From Candidatus Latescibacterota bacterium (lineage in GTDB: Bacteria > Latescibacterota > UBA2968 > UBA8231): a stretch of 15,802 nt of DNA. The notes under the pieces are model-generated. The model worked only from the letters and a program-made list of their open reading frames with translations, made no database searches and was not told the DNA's origin. Position 1 is the stretch's first letter. Each line of letters starts with the position of its first letter. The DNA is taken from positions 622-16,423 of the forward strand of contig DPVW01000087.1 of the NCBI GenBank assembly GCA_003529325.1. Direction: 5' to 3'. Of the stretch, positions 7,898-15,317 are shown in pieces. The position numbers were made by a program, and so were the translations under genes.

Positions 7898-7930
7898 TGT
7901 TATTTCTCTCTTTCTATCGTGATGGTCCAT

Positions 7931-9109
7931 TTACGCGGCCTCAGTTGCGACCACCGGTAGTGGTCGCCCCGCGGCAGGCGGGACCCATTGGGAGACGATC
8001 AGGGATATCATTGCCAGGATCGAGCCGCTGATGAAAATGACCTCATAGCCGAAATGATACCAGGCGATGCCGCCAACAAGGGGTGCCACGACGGCGGCCA
8101 GGTGGTTCATGGTGACACCCATCGACAAGGTTGGCTGTAGGTCGGCACGGTCGGTGATTCGGTAGACATACGTATTGAGCGCAATACTACCGAAAAAGAT
8201 GAGGTTGTCGATGCAGTAGAGAACATAGAGCGTCGGACGATGGTCGATCAGAGCGTACCCGGCAAAGACGATCACGAGCCCCGCGTAGCTGGCACTGAGC
8301 ATAACACGCTCGCCGTAGCGATCGACAAGACGCCCCAGAAAGGGGCCGGTGAGGGTGATCAATGCCTGGTTGACGAGGAACAGAACCATCGTCGTCTCCA
8401 CCGGCATCCCGTGTACTTTCACGAGGGCGAAGATGGCGAAGGTGATGAACATCTGCTTGCGACAGCCCTGCAGGAAATTGAGGGCATAGTACAGGCGATA
8501 CCGGCGTCGAAAAACAAACCGAGGTCCAGGTTCGGTAGGACGTTTGCGCGAAGCGAATAGTAGTGCCGCCCCACCGCCCACCGTCACCAGTCCCGCGAGC
8601 GCGAACATCCCTTCATAGCCGACATACTTCAGGATGAGGATGCAGGTCCCGATCGCCAACAACCAGGCGGCGCTCGCCACCGAGCGCAGTTGTCCCAGCC
8701 ATTTGCCCTTTTCCCCTTCGGGTGAGAGCGTCAGGCCCATGGCCTGCTCCAAGGGTACCCAGCAGTGGAAGCCGACGCTCCAGATCACCGATAACAGAGC
8801 GAGCATCGTGACCGAATCGACCCACGAGTAGGCGGCCAGTCCCATTCCCATCACCGCCAGCGCGACGGCGGCAACGATCGACGGCGCCCAGCGGATCATG
8901 AGCGCGACAAACAGAACATTGAGAAATCCCGGAACCTCGCGCAGCGCCTCGACGTAACCCAGCTCGTGAGGCTCGATCCCGAGTCGTTCGACGACGAAAT
9001 TATTGAACAGGGTCAGCTGTACGCCAAAAAAGAAACCGACGCCGGCGACTGCGACGGCGAGCAGGGCAAAATTTCGGGACCAACCGGAAAAGGGTGAGAT
9101 CAAGCTCAC
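7931..9109 (-). CDS. MFS transporter
   Basis: This 392-residue, strongly hydrophobic protein has about twelve predicted membrane segments in two halves separated by a basic cytoplasmic loop (R-K-R-P-T-E-P to R-R-R-Y-R, about 187-205). G-R-L-V-D-R-Y-G-E-R-V after TM8 is the conserved MFS motif-A-like loop. It should be an inner-membrane secondary carrier, probably importing the carbohydrate handled by the downstream enzymes. The start is a GTG at 9109 that shares one base with the ExbD stop (TAGTG). No good Shine-Dalgarno is seen, so translation is likely coupled. The stop TAA (7933-7931) is 33 nt before the TIM-barrel start. The fold is sure; the substrate is inferred only from neighbours. 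Confidence 0.9.
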   Translation of the reverse strand: MSLISPFSGWSRNFALLAVAVAGVGFFFGVQLTLFNNFVVERLGIEPHELGYVEALREVPGFLNVLFVALMIRWAPSIVAAVALAVMGMGLAAYSWVDSVTMLALLSVIWSVGFHCWVPLEQAMGLTLSPEGEKGKWLGQLRSVASAAWLLAIGTCILILKYVGYEGMFALAGLVTVGGGAALLFASRKRPTEPGPRFVFRRRYRLYYALNFLQGCRKQMFITFAIFALVKVHGMPVETTMVLFLVNQALITLTGPFLGRLVDRYGERVMLSASYAGLVIVFAGYALIDHRPTLYVLYCIDNLIFFGSIALNTYVYRITDRADLQPTLSMGVTMNHLAAVVAPLVGGIAWYHFGYEVIFISGSILAMISLIVSQWVPPAAGRPLPVVATEAA

Positions 9110-9513
9110 TAACGGATGCCGATGGCCTCCACGCCATTTGTGCGCATGACATCGAGCAGTCGCATGACGTCTCGGTAGGCGATATCACCGGCGCCGGTGA
9201 ACATCACCTTGCGTTCACCCTCCATGCCTGGGGGTAGCAGTTCGTTGAGTTCTCCCGGTAGTTCCTGCTCCGTCACTTCTTTGCCGTTGAGCAGAATCTG
9301 TCCTTCCGAGGTGAGCACGACGATCGGATCTTGACGCACGGCGCCAGCAGCTACCCCGGAGCCGTCCTGCGGCAACGTTGTCGCCATGGTCTCGATGATG
9401 ATAGGGGTAATCACGAGGAAGCCGAGCAACAGCGACAGGGACACATCGCCCAGCGGTGTGATGTTGATCGCCGAAGAGGCACGGTTGCTGTGGCGGCGAC
9501 GTCGTCGGGACAT
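9109..9513 (-). CDS. ExbD/TolR-like biopolymer transport protein (canonical Asp)
   Basis: The 134-residue protein has the ExbD/TolR layout: a very basic cytoplasmic N-terminus (R3-R7), one membrane helix (about 22-42), and a periplasmic domain with the usual end (Y113-R-D-V-M-R-L-L-D). The signature I17-N-I-T-P-L-G-D23-V keeps the single membrane Asp (E. coli ExbD Asp25, TolR Asp23) that takes part in proton flow. ATG 9513 has GAGGAG 3 nt upstream, which is close but usable. There is no dedicated ExbB next to it; the only ExbB is in the fusion protein at 12792-13901. The MFS gene overlaps its stop. It lies first in the sugar operon, 88 nt after the end of the TonB-like/ExbBD operon, so it may functionally belong to that system. 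Confidence 0.9.
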   Translation of the reverse strand: MSRRRRRHSNRASSAINITPLGDVSLSLLLGFLVITPIIIETMATTLPQDGSGVAAGAVRQDPIVVLTSEGQILLNGKEVTEQELPGELNELLPPGMEGERKVMFTGAGDIAYRDVMRLLDVMRTNGVEAIGIR

Positions 9514-9560
9514 GAGCTCCTCTACCCTTACTCGGCGCTAAGCTAAAGTTGTGGCTGCTA

Positions 9561-9589
9561 ATTTTACGATAACCGGGCCCCGGATTCAA
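9561..9589 (-). promoter_or_regulatory. Sigma70-type promoter upstream of the ExbD/sugar operon
   Basis: On the minus strand TTGAAT (9589-9584) and TAAAAT (9566-9561) are separated by exactly 17 nt. This is a good match at both boxes. A start near 9553 would give a leader of about 40 nt before ATG 9513. The spacer holds a GC-rich near-palindrome (CCGGGGCCCGG, 9572-9582) that could be an operator or a weak hairpin. No U-run follows it, so I do not call it a terminator. The position suggests that the eight genes 9513-1595 form their own transcription unit, though read-through from the upstream operon is possible. Confidence 0.55.
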
Positions 9590-9601
9590 GCCATAGGCCA
9601 T

Positions 9602-11299
9602 TCAATGTTGCCCCGAACCTTGAGTTACTGTAATGATCTGATCTGCCGCAACCGGGCCGAGTAGATCACGGCCGCCGCTGGGCCAGCGGATCTCGATCGA
9701 GTCGACCACGGCGTGTTCCCCCAGGCCGAAACTCAACCGCAGATCACTCTGCGACAGATAACTGCCACCGCCCAGGACCTGATCTACCTGTGTCAGGTCG
9801 CCAGCCATGACCCGCACACGAGCGCCGATGGCGTCGCGATTTCCCCCTTGCCCGCCGATGGCCCGTACCGTAAGCCAGTGGCGACTATTGCCGCCGTCGT
9901 TGCGCAACAACCGGGCCCGTTCGTTCAGCACCAGCAGCAACAGATCGGTGTCGCCGTCGTTGTCGTAGTCCCCGGCGGCCACACCGCGGCTGGCACGCAA
10001 CTGGGAGATGGCCTCGCCCGCCTCATCGTTGATCAGAGCGAAACGCAGCCGGCCGGAATCACCCCCCAGATTGCGAAACAGCTGATCTGGTTGACGAAAT
10101 TGAGAGGAACTGTCGAAAAGCTCCGCATTGTCCAGAACGTGACCATTGGCAACAAAGAGATCACGCCAACCATCGTTGTCGTAATCCAGAAACACGGCGC
10201 CCCAGGAGACCTTCGCCAGGCTTGGCACGGCCAACCCCGCGGTGAAGGCGACATCTGAGAAGTAGCCTTCGCCTTCGTTGATATAGAGCGCATTGGTCTC
10301 GGCCTGAAACACCGTCAGGAACAGGTCCAGGCGACCGTCGGCGTTGACGTCAGCAAAGTCTGCCCCCATACCGGACTGGAGTCGACCGTCGCGATCGTAG
10401 GCCGTGCCTGACAGCAGGCCGGCGTTGACAAACGTGCCGTCACCGACGTTCTGAAAGAGGAAATTCTCCGTTCGGTCATTGGCGACGAAAACGTCTACAT
10501 CTCCATCGTCATCGTAATCGGCAATGGCAACTCCCATGCCCTTGCCCGTTGGGTCGTAAACCCCTGCCTGGCGGGTAACGTCAAGGAACCGGTCGCCCTC
10601 GTTGCGGTACAGGACATCGGCGGCAGCAGAAAAATTGTCGGGATGAGGGTAGCCGCTGATCGATAGGTCACCCTCTCCCTGGGCGACATAAGAGCGCAGC
10701 ACACGATGGGCATCGTCGAGGTGGTAGTCGACATAGTTGGCGAGGTAGATATCCAGATCGCCGTCGTTGTCGAAATCGAAAAAGGCAGCGCCTACTCCCC
10801 AGAGGCTGTCGGCGACGCCAAAGCTGGTTGCCACCTGACCAAATCGATGGCCCTCTTCGTTCTGCAGCAGCGCATTGGCCCCATAGTTGGTGAGATAGAG
10901 ATCGCTGAACCCGTCGCCATCGAAATCGCCCGCCGCGACTCCCATGCCGTAGCCCTGATCTCCGGCGTGGGTCTCGGCGGTCACATCGACGAACGTGCCG
11001 TTGCCGCGATTGTGGAACAACCGGTTTGAGGCTGGAGAGCGCGTGGTTGGTACGATGTACTGGCCATTGACTCCATACGCATCCTGAAAGCCGTCTGCGT
11101 CGAAATCAAAGAAAGCCACGCCGCCGCACATCGTCTCGATATAGTAACGCGTAGGATCCTGGCTCTCACGGCCATGCGTATGTTTGAAGTCCAGACCTGC
11201 GGCGACGGTGACGTCGGCGAACCGAGGCTCTGTGTTCGCCTGTACGGAGGTCGCTGCAAGAAAACCTGCAACGATGATCCTGGCGCCGATGGTGGACAT
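9602..11299 (-). CDS. Secreted FG-GAP/VCBS repeat protein with C-terminal ASPIC/UnbV domain (CRTAC1-like)
   Basis: The 565-residue protein starts with a signal peptide (about 1-21, cleavage after V-Q-A). It then has seven Ca-binding D-x-D-x-D-G-x-x-D-like motifs, such as D-F-D-A-D-G-F-Q-D, D-F-D-G-D-G-F-S-D, D-F-D-N-D-G-D-L-D, D-Y-D-D-D-G-D-V-D and D-Y-D-N-D-G-D-T-D, spaced as in a beta-propeller. The C-terminus is a typical ASPIC/UnbV domain: N-R-D-A-I-G-A-R-V, G-G-G-S-Y-L-S-Q-S-D, F-G-L-G, I-R-W-P-S-G. It should be exported and Ca-stabilised; ASPIC proteins have no settled function, and binding or adhesion is a guess. ATG 11299 overlaps the TPR gene stop by one base (TAATG), so it is coupled to the TPR protein. 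FG-GAP/ASPIC plus TPR pairs recur in bacteria, which supports joint function. Confidence 0.92.
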   Translation of the reverse strand: MSTIGARIIVAGFLAATSVQANTEPRFADVTVAAGLDFKHTHGRESQDPTRYYIETMCGGVAFFDFDADGFQDAYGVNGQYIVPTTRSPASNRLFHNRGNGTFVDVTAETHAGDQGYGMGVAAGDFDGDGFSDLYLTNYGANALLQNEEGHRFGQVATSFGVADSLWGVGAAFFDFDNDGDLDIYLANYVDYHLDDAHRVLRSYVAQGEGDLSISGYPHPDNFSAAADVLYRNEGDRFLDVTRQAGVYDPTGKGMGVAIADYDDDGDVDVFVANDRTENFLFQNVGDGTFVNAGLLSGTAYDRDGRLQSGMGADFADVNADGRLDLFLTVFQAETNALYINEGEGYFSDVAFTAGLAVPSLAKVSWGAVFLDYDNDGWRDLFVANGHVLDNAELFDSSSQFRQPDQLFRNLGGDSGRLRFALINDEAGEAISQLRASRGVAAGDYDNDGDTDLLLLVLNERARLLRNDGGNSRHWLTVRAIGGQGGNRDAIGARVRVMAGDLTQVDQVLGGGSYLSQSDLRLSFGLGEHAVVDSIEIRWPSGGRDLLGPVAADQIITVTQGSGQH

Positions 11300-12795
11300 T
11301 ATTCTGTCGTCGTTGCGGCCGCCTGCAAGAGCGCCACGGCAGACCGAATCCGGGCGTTTCCCGGCTCCTGATCGAGTGCCTTCCGGTAGGCGATCAGGGC
11401 CTTCCCGAACTCTCCGCGCTGTTGATGCAGGTTGCCAAGATTGAAGAGCAGAGGGGCATCCGAGGGGCTGAGTTTCAGCGCTCGTTCGAAGGCATTGAGA
11501 GCCTCGTCCAGCCTGTTGGCCGCCATGTAACTGATGCAGAGGCTGTTCCATACACCCGCCTCCTGGGGCCACGCGGCGACGATCTGTTCCAGCACGGTTG
11601 CGGCTTCGTCGGCTCGCCCATCCCGGGCGTACACCGAGGCGAGCAGACGCCAGGCCGCCATGTGCCTGGGGTTCTCGGTGACGACCAGCAGCAACTCTCC
11701 TGCTGCCACCTCGGTCCAGCCCTGACCAGCGTAGATTCGCCCCAAGGCGAAGTGCGCTCCCTCATCTTCCGGTTGACTGGTCAGGATCTGTCGGTGATAC
11801 GCCACCCGATGCCACAGGTCGGGATCGTCAGTGGCGACGCGACGCCATCGTTGGAAACGCTCCAGGGCCTGGCGCGCACCCTCCGTGTCACCAACGCGGG
11901 AAAGCTCCTGGCCAAGACGGTACAGCGCGTCGGTGTAGGTGGGATCGATTTCGGTGGCGCGCTTGAGATGCTCGATGGCTTCCCTTTCGCGCTTGTCTCC
12001 GAGCAGAGCTTTGGCCAGTTCGAAATGTGCTACGGCAAAAACATCTGAGACAACCAGCAGCGCTTGCAGAATGGTTTCTGCCTTGCCGTATTCGCCCAGG
12101 TTGTTGAACAGCATGCCGAGTTGGCAGCGCGCCCCAGCATGACTGGGGTCGAGGTCGAGTACCCGTCGCAGGGGGCCTCGAGCTTCGTCGTAGCGACCGT
12201 TCTCCGCGTAGGCACTGCCCAGGTTGTAGAGTGCCAGAGTGTAGGTCGGATCAAGAGTTACGACCTGCTCGAGGGTCTCGATCGACTTGCCCACGTTGCC
12301 GCTCTGAGCGTACACGGCAGCGAGATTGTTCCGTGCCTGAACGTCTTGGGGAGCCTTTTCAATGGCGCGCAACAACGCCGTCTCCGCTTCTGCCACGCGC
12401 CCCTGGACAGCGTATGCGGTGCCGAGACGCTGGTAGGTCTCACCGTCCACAGCACCAGCGGCAAGGCTGGTCTCCAGCAAGGTGACGACATCTGCGGGGC
12501 GGCCTTGTGCGACATACAGCCGGACCAGCAGATCGCGAGCAGGTCTGTGTGCAGGATCGATGTGCAGAGCTTGTCTGGCGGCAGTGATCGCGTCGGCGTT
12601 GCGCCCCGCCTTGCTGGCGGTAAGGGCACGGCGGTACCAGCTGCTGGCTTGCGATTTTCCAGGGGAGGACGGACGACCGATGGACTGCGCCTCTGCGAGG
12701 CCACTGGGTTGGGGCTGCGGATCGTCACAACCTGACGACGAGGTCAGAAGGAAGATCAGTCCAACATACAGCGCGGTGGCAGCCGCCGTCCTCAC
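11299..12795 (-). CDS. TPR-repeat probable lipoprotein
   Basis: The 498-residue protein begins with a hydrophobic signal (Y10-V-G-L-I-F-L-L) ending at S-S-G-C23. This is a lipobox-like site, imperfect because position -3 is Ser, so lipidation is likely but not certain. From about residue 50 to 490 it is almost entirely tetratricopeptide repeats, roughly ten, with typical signatures (for example Y-N-L-G-S-A-Y-A-E-N-G-R-Y-D-E-A and F-N-L-G-N-L-H-Q-Q-R-G-E-F-G-K-A). TPRs are protein-binding scaffolds; here the site would be the periplasmic face of a membrane. The GTG start at 12795 overlaps the ExbBD stop by four bases (GTGA), and the stop overlaps the ASPIC gene start. This tight coupling suggests that it bridges the motor complex and the secreted repeat protein. 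That role is inference. Confidence 0.9.
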   Translation of the reverse strand: MRTAAATALYVGLIFLLTSSSGCDDPQPQPSGLAEAQSIGRPSSPGKSQASSWYRRALTASKAGRNADAITAARQALHIDPAHRPARDLLVRLYVAQGRPADVVTLLETSLAAGAVDGETYQRLGTAYAVQGRVAEAETALLRAIEKAPQDVQARNNLAAVYAQSGNVGKSIETLEQVVTLDPTYTLALYNLGSAYAENGRYDEARGPLRRVLDLDPSHAGARCQLGMLFNNLGEYGKAETILQALLVVSDVFAVAHFELAKALLGDKREREAIEHLKRATEIDPTYTDALYRLGQELSRVGDTEGARQALERFQRWRRVATDDPDLWHRVAYHRQILTSQPEDEGAHFALGRIYAGQGWTEVAAGELLLVVTENPRHMAAWRLLASVYARDGRADEAATVLEQIVAAWPQEAGVWNSLCISYMAANRLDEALNAFERALKLSPSDAPLLFNLGNLHQQRGEFGKALIAYRKALDQEPGNARIRSAVALLQAAATTTE

Positions 12796-13901
12796 TCCGC
12801 CCTGGAGGCGACAAGATCGACGGAAGGCGCACCGATGACCTTGCAGGCGTCCATCACGGACAGGATGTCACGGTACGGCAGGTTCTCGGCCCCCTTGATC
12901 ACGACCGCCTTGCCCTCCTGGCCGCGGTAGGCCAGGGATAGTTCGCTCTGTAAGGAAGCCTGGTTGACGGCCTTCAGATTTACGAACATGGCGCCATCGG
13001 CCTGGATCGACAGGACCACGCTCTGATCCTGCTCGGACAACTGGTCGATGGCCTCCGCCTGTGGTGTCTCGACCTGTACTCCCTCACGGATCATCGGTGT
13101 GACGATCATGAAGATGATGAGCAGCACGAGGGCGACGTTGACGATAGGCGTGATGTCGGGCAGGGGCGACAGCTTCGTGCCGCCCTGGTCGGTACGGCGT
13201 TTGTGGCGAGAGGCTCCGGCGCGAGAACCGGTGAGCGTCACCTGGCGCCGCACCGCTGCCTGAACCAGGTGGTGTGCCTGGTTGTCCAGAACGATGGACA
13301 TGACATCGACACGATTCATAAAATAGTTGTACGCCCACAGGGCCGGCATGGCGACAAAAAGCCCGATCACCGTGGTCACAAGGGCTTCCGATACGCCCGC
13401 CGAGACCGCTGCCAAGCCGCCGCCGCCGGTCTCGGCAATGCCGCGAAACGCGGAGATCAGGCCGGTGACGGTGCCGAAGAGTCCAAGGAACGGGGCCACG
13501 CCGGCGACGGTGGCCATACTCGTCAGCCGCGCCCGAAAATTGATGACCGCCACATCGACCTGTCGAGTCGTGATCTCGTCAACTGCCTCGAGGATCAGAT
13601 CCCCGTCATCCTCTTCGGCGCGAATCCGGTCGAATTCCTTTAGGGATCTGCCGACGACATAGGCGAGGGAAGCGAACTCGGCGAACTCGGGGGATTCCGC
13701 CCGGTCGCGCAGGGTACCGGCGTCGACGAGCGACTCAGCATCGGCGGCAAAAGCGTCCGAAATGCGACTCGCCCAGCGCAACGCCACGAGGCGCTCGACG
13801 ACAACCGCCATGGAGTAGACGGAGAGACAACTCAGGATGGCGATGATCACCTTCCCTGTGGGCGCCATGCTGGCCCACATCTCGCCGATCATACCACCCA
13901 C
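12792..13901 (-). CDS. ExbB-ExbD fusion protein with Asp-to-Asn change in the ExbD helix
   Basis: One continuous 369-residue frame holds two proteins that are normally separate. Residues 1-220 are ExbB/TolQ/MotA-type: TM1 about 18-38, a cytoplasmic loop, TM2 with A136-P-F-L-G-L-F-G-T-V-T-G, and TM3 with S171-E172-A-L-V-T-T-V-I-G-L-F. After a basic linker (221-243), residues 244-369 are ExbD/TolR-type: L-S-P-L-P-D-I-T-P-I-V-N255-V-A-L-V-L-L-I-I-F, then a periplasmic domain ending P342-Y-R-D-I-L-S-V-M-D. Position 255, which is Asp in ExbD/TolR (T-P-L-V-D-V), is Asn (codon AAC, 13139-13137). The ExbB Glu and Thr positions are intact. The start is GTG 13901, one base after the upstream stop; ATG 13892 (Met4) is an alternative. 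No good internal start for a separate ExbD is seen. It should be an inner-membrane proton-motive-force motor. Confidence 0.93.
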   Translation of the reverse strand: MGGMIGEMWASMAPTGKVIIAILSCLSVYSMAVVVERLVALRWASRISDAFAADAESLVDAGTLRDRAESPEFAEFASLAYVVGRSLKEFDRIRAEEDDGDLILEAVDEITTRQVDVAVINFRARLTSMATVAGVAPFLGLFGTVTGLISAFRGIAETGGGGLAAVSAGVSEALVTTVIGLFVAMPALWAYNYFMNRVDVMSIVLDNQAHHLVQAAVRRQVTLTGSRAGASRHKRRTDQGGTKLSPLPDITPIVNVALVLLIIFMIVTPMIREGVQVETPQAEAIDQLSEQDQSVVLSIQADGAMFVNLKAVNQASLQSELSLAYRGQEGKAVVIKGAENLPYRDILSVMDACKVIGAPSVDLVASRAE

Positions 13902-13902
13902 G

Positions 13903-15207
13903 TTACTTGATCCCCGCCATGAGTTGCTGGGTCACGCCGCCCTCCTGGGTGAGAGCAAAAACGACCGTATTCACGGTAAACTGAAGATGGCGGGTGCCGT
14001 CCACGGCAAGCTCGAAGTTGTTGGTACCTTCACGAGCCGAGCCCGTCGTCACCTGGCGTATGGTGAACAGGACAGCCAATCGGTCGCCGATGACGAGTCC
14101 CATGTCCCCTACCTCGACATTGCCGACACCCATGTTGTCGCGCACCGCCATGTCGAAGTCGAAGTACGAGTGGTAGATGGGGTGGCTCGGCTTCAGGTAG
14201 GTGAAGCGCCAGTCCTGCCCCTCGTACAACCCCTGCGATGACAGGGCATCCCGCAAACGGTCGAACCGCGACCCTTTGAGCTTTTCGTTGGGGCCCGAAG
14301 TGGTCAGGGCGAAGCCGCCATGGGCCAGGTAATAACCGAGGCTCTCGATCTCTTTCTCACTCGAGGAGTGCACCTCGCCGAACCATGACGGCAGCATCAG
14401 CCAGGGCACCTGGTTGATGCGCGGATCATCGAGGGGAATGGGACCAAGGTAGTCGGCCTCGATCCCGGTGTATTCGTCCAGAGCCTTGATCAAGAAGTCG
14501 AGGTTTTCGTACCTCGTGATCTGTGAAGTCAGTCGTGCGGAGTTCCCTGATTCGTGCCCGCCGCTGCCGGCGACCGTCCTGTTCTGGGTAAAGGCTTGAG
14601 CCAGGTGGATGTAGCCGCTGATCTTGCGGCGGTCGTCCGGGTCCTGGATGACCATGGCCTGGTACTGACCGGTGTCCATGTCCTTGATGGAGAGCATGTC
14701 GAGGTTCATGTCGACCTGCGCCGTCGACTCCTTGACGCCACGCACTTCGACATCACTGAGTGTCGGCAGAGCCAGGGCGAACCGCTGACTCCCGCCCGCC
14801 GAACCGGTACCGCCGCCGACTCCCATGCGGGCGCCACGGCGCAGCGAGGGAGGTGCGATTTTCGACGCATCGAGCTGATTGAGCAGGTTGTCGGTGCGCA
14901 TGGCGACCATGGCCTGTACCTGTTGCACTCGGGTCTGGGCCACTTTGGTCTTTCGCTGCTGATAGCTTCCACGAGGCACCGGTGTCTTGCGGAACTCGAG
15001 GACCCGCGCCGTAGCGCGCGGTGGTTTGATGAACACGCTGGGCGGGGGCGGCGGCTCGAAGGTGATTCTCTGCACCGCCTCCCGCACCCGCTCCCCCAGG
15101 CTCATGTAGGAACCCACCACCATGAGATGGACCGCTACAGAGGCGCAGACCCCGATCAACCACCATTTCGGCTGTCGGATCAAAACACCTGTAGGTGTGC
15201 TGCTCAT
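13903..15207 (-). CDS. TonB-like N-terminus fused to a DUF4159 domain
   Basis: This 434-residue protein has a short cytoplasmic N-terminus and one membrane helix (about 15-35) containing S23-V-A-V-H27, the S-x-x-x-H arrangement that TonB (Ser16, His20) needs for coupling to ExbB/ExbD. Next come a Pro-rich stretch (E51-P-P-P-P-P, K61-P-P-R), a basic Gln-rich region (80-105), and a Gly-rich linker (129-139). From about 225 to 390 it matches DUF4159, with R225-L-T-S-Q-I-T-R-Y-E-N-L-D-F, the P-W-L-M-L-P-S strand and the L-A-H-G-G-F-A-L turn. No TonB C-terminal domain is visible. The periplasmic part would be driven by the ExbBD fusion encoded one base downstream. ATG 15207 has no clear Shine-Dalgarno. 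TonB-like and DUF4159 calls are by recognition; the combined function is unknown. Confidence 0.83.
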   Translation of the reverse strand: MSSTPTGVLIRQPKWWLIGVCASVAVHLMVVGSYMSLGERVREAVQRITFEPPPPPSVFIKPPRATARVLEFRKTPVPRGSYQQRKTKVAQTRVQQVQAMVAMRTDNLLNQLDASKIAPPSLRRGARMGVGGGTGSAGGSQRFALALPTLSDVEVRGVKESTAQVDMNLDMLSIKDMDTGQYQAMVIQDPDDRRKISGYIHLAQAFTQNRTVAGSGGHESGNSARLTSQITRYENLDFLIKALDEYTGIEADYLGPIPLDDPRINQVPWLMLPSWFGEVHSSSEKEIESLGYYLAHGGFALTTSGPNEKLKGSRFDRLRDALSSQGLYEGQDWRFTYLKPSHPIYHSYFDFDMAVRDNMGVGNVEVGDMGLVIGDRLAVLFTIRQVTTGSAREGTNNFELAVDGTRHLQFTVNTVVFALTQEGGVTQQLMAGIK

Positions 15208-15223
15208 AGCCGATTGTGTTACC

Positions 15224-15295
15224 CGGAGAGGGTGAAGAATAACGGTACTGCGGGAGGGGTTACGGCGAACACAGCGCTCGCCGTAACCCTCTCCG
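15224..15295 (-). promoter_or_regulatory. Leader region with mutually exclusive inverted repeats
   Basis: A near-perfect stem pairs 15252-15268 with 15278-15294: twelve consecutive Watson-Crick pairs, then G-U, one mismatch and three more pairs, around a 9-nt loop. The outer arm at 15286-15295 (ACCCTCTCCG) can instead pair fully, 10 bp, with CGGAGAGGGT at 15224-15233, which lies about 17 nt before ATG 15207. The two pairings compete. On the minus-strand transcript this would be a 5' leader of the TonB-like gene. No clear U-run follows either stem, so I do not call it a terminator. A regulatory switch is a hypothesis. Confidence 0.4.
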
Positions 15296-15317
15296 TTACC
15301 GCGTTATATGTACTGCA

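Noticed and set aside
9572..9582. GC-rich palindrome CCGGGGCCCGG as terminator of the FG-GAP/ASPIC gene
   Set aside because: The self-pairing arm is only about five bases, without a proper loop or U-run, and it lies in the spacer of a promoter-like sequence.
9602..11572. Longer upstream start for the FG-GAP/ASPIC gene
   Set aside because: The extension overlaps the TPR gene and would bury the clear signal peptide that starts at ATG 11299.
13239..13241. Internal GTG as a separate start for ExbD inside the fusion
   Set aside because: There is no convincing Shine-Dalgarno before it and no stop between the ExbB and ExbD halves. An additional short product cannot be excluded, but I see no support.
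15252..15294. Strong hairpin as a classical Rho-independent terminator
   Set aside because: The stem is good, but no run of T follows it on either strand, so it is reported as a leader structure instead.
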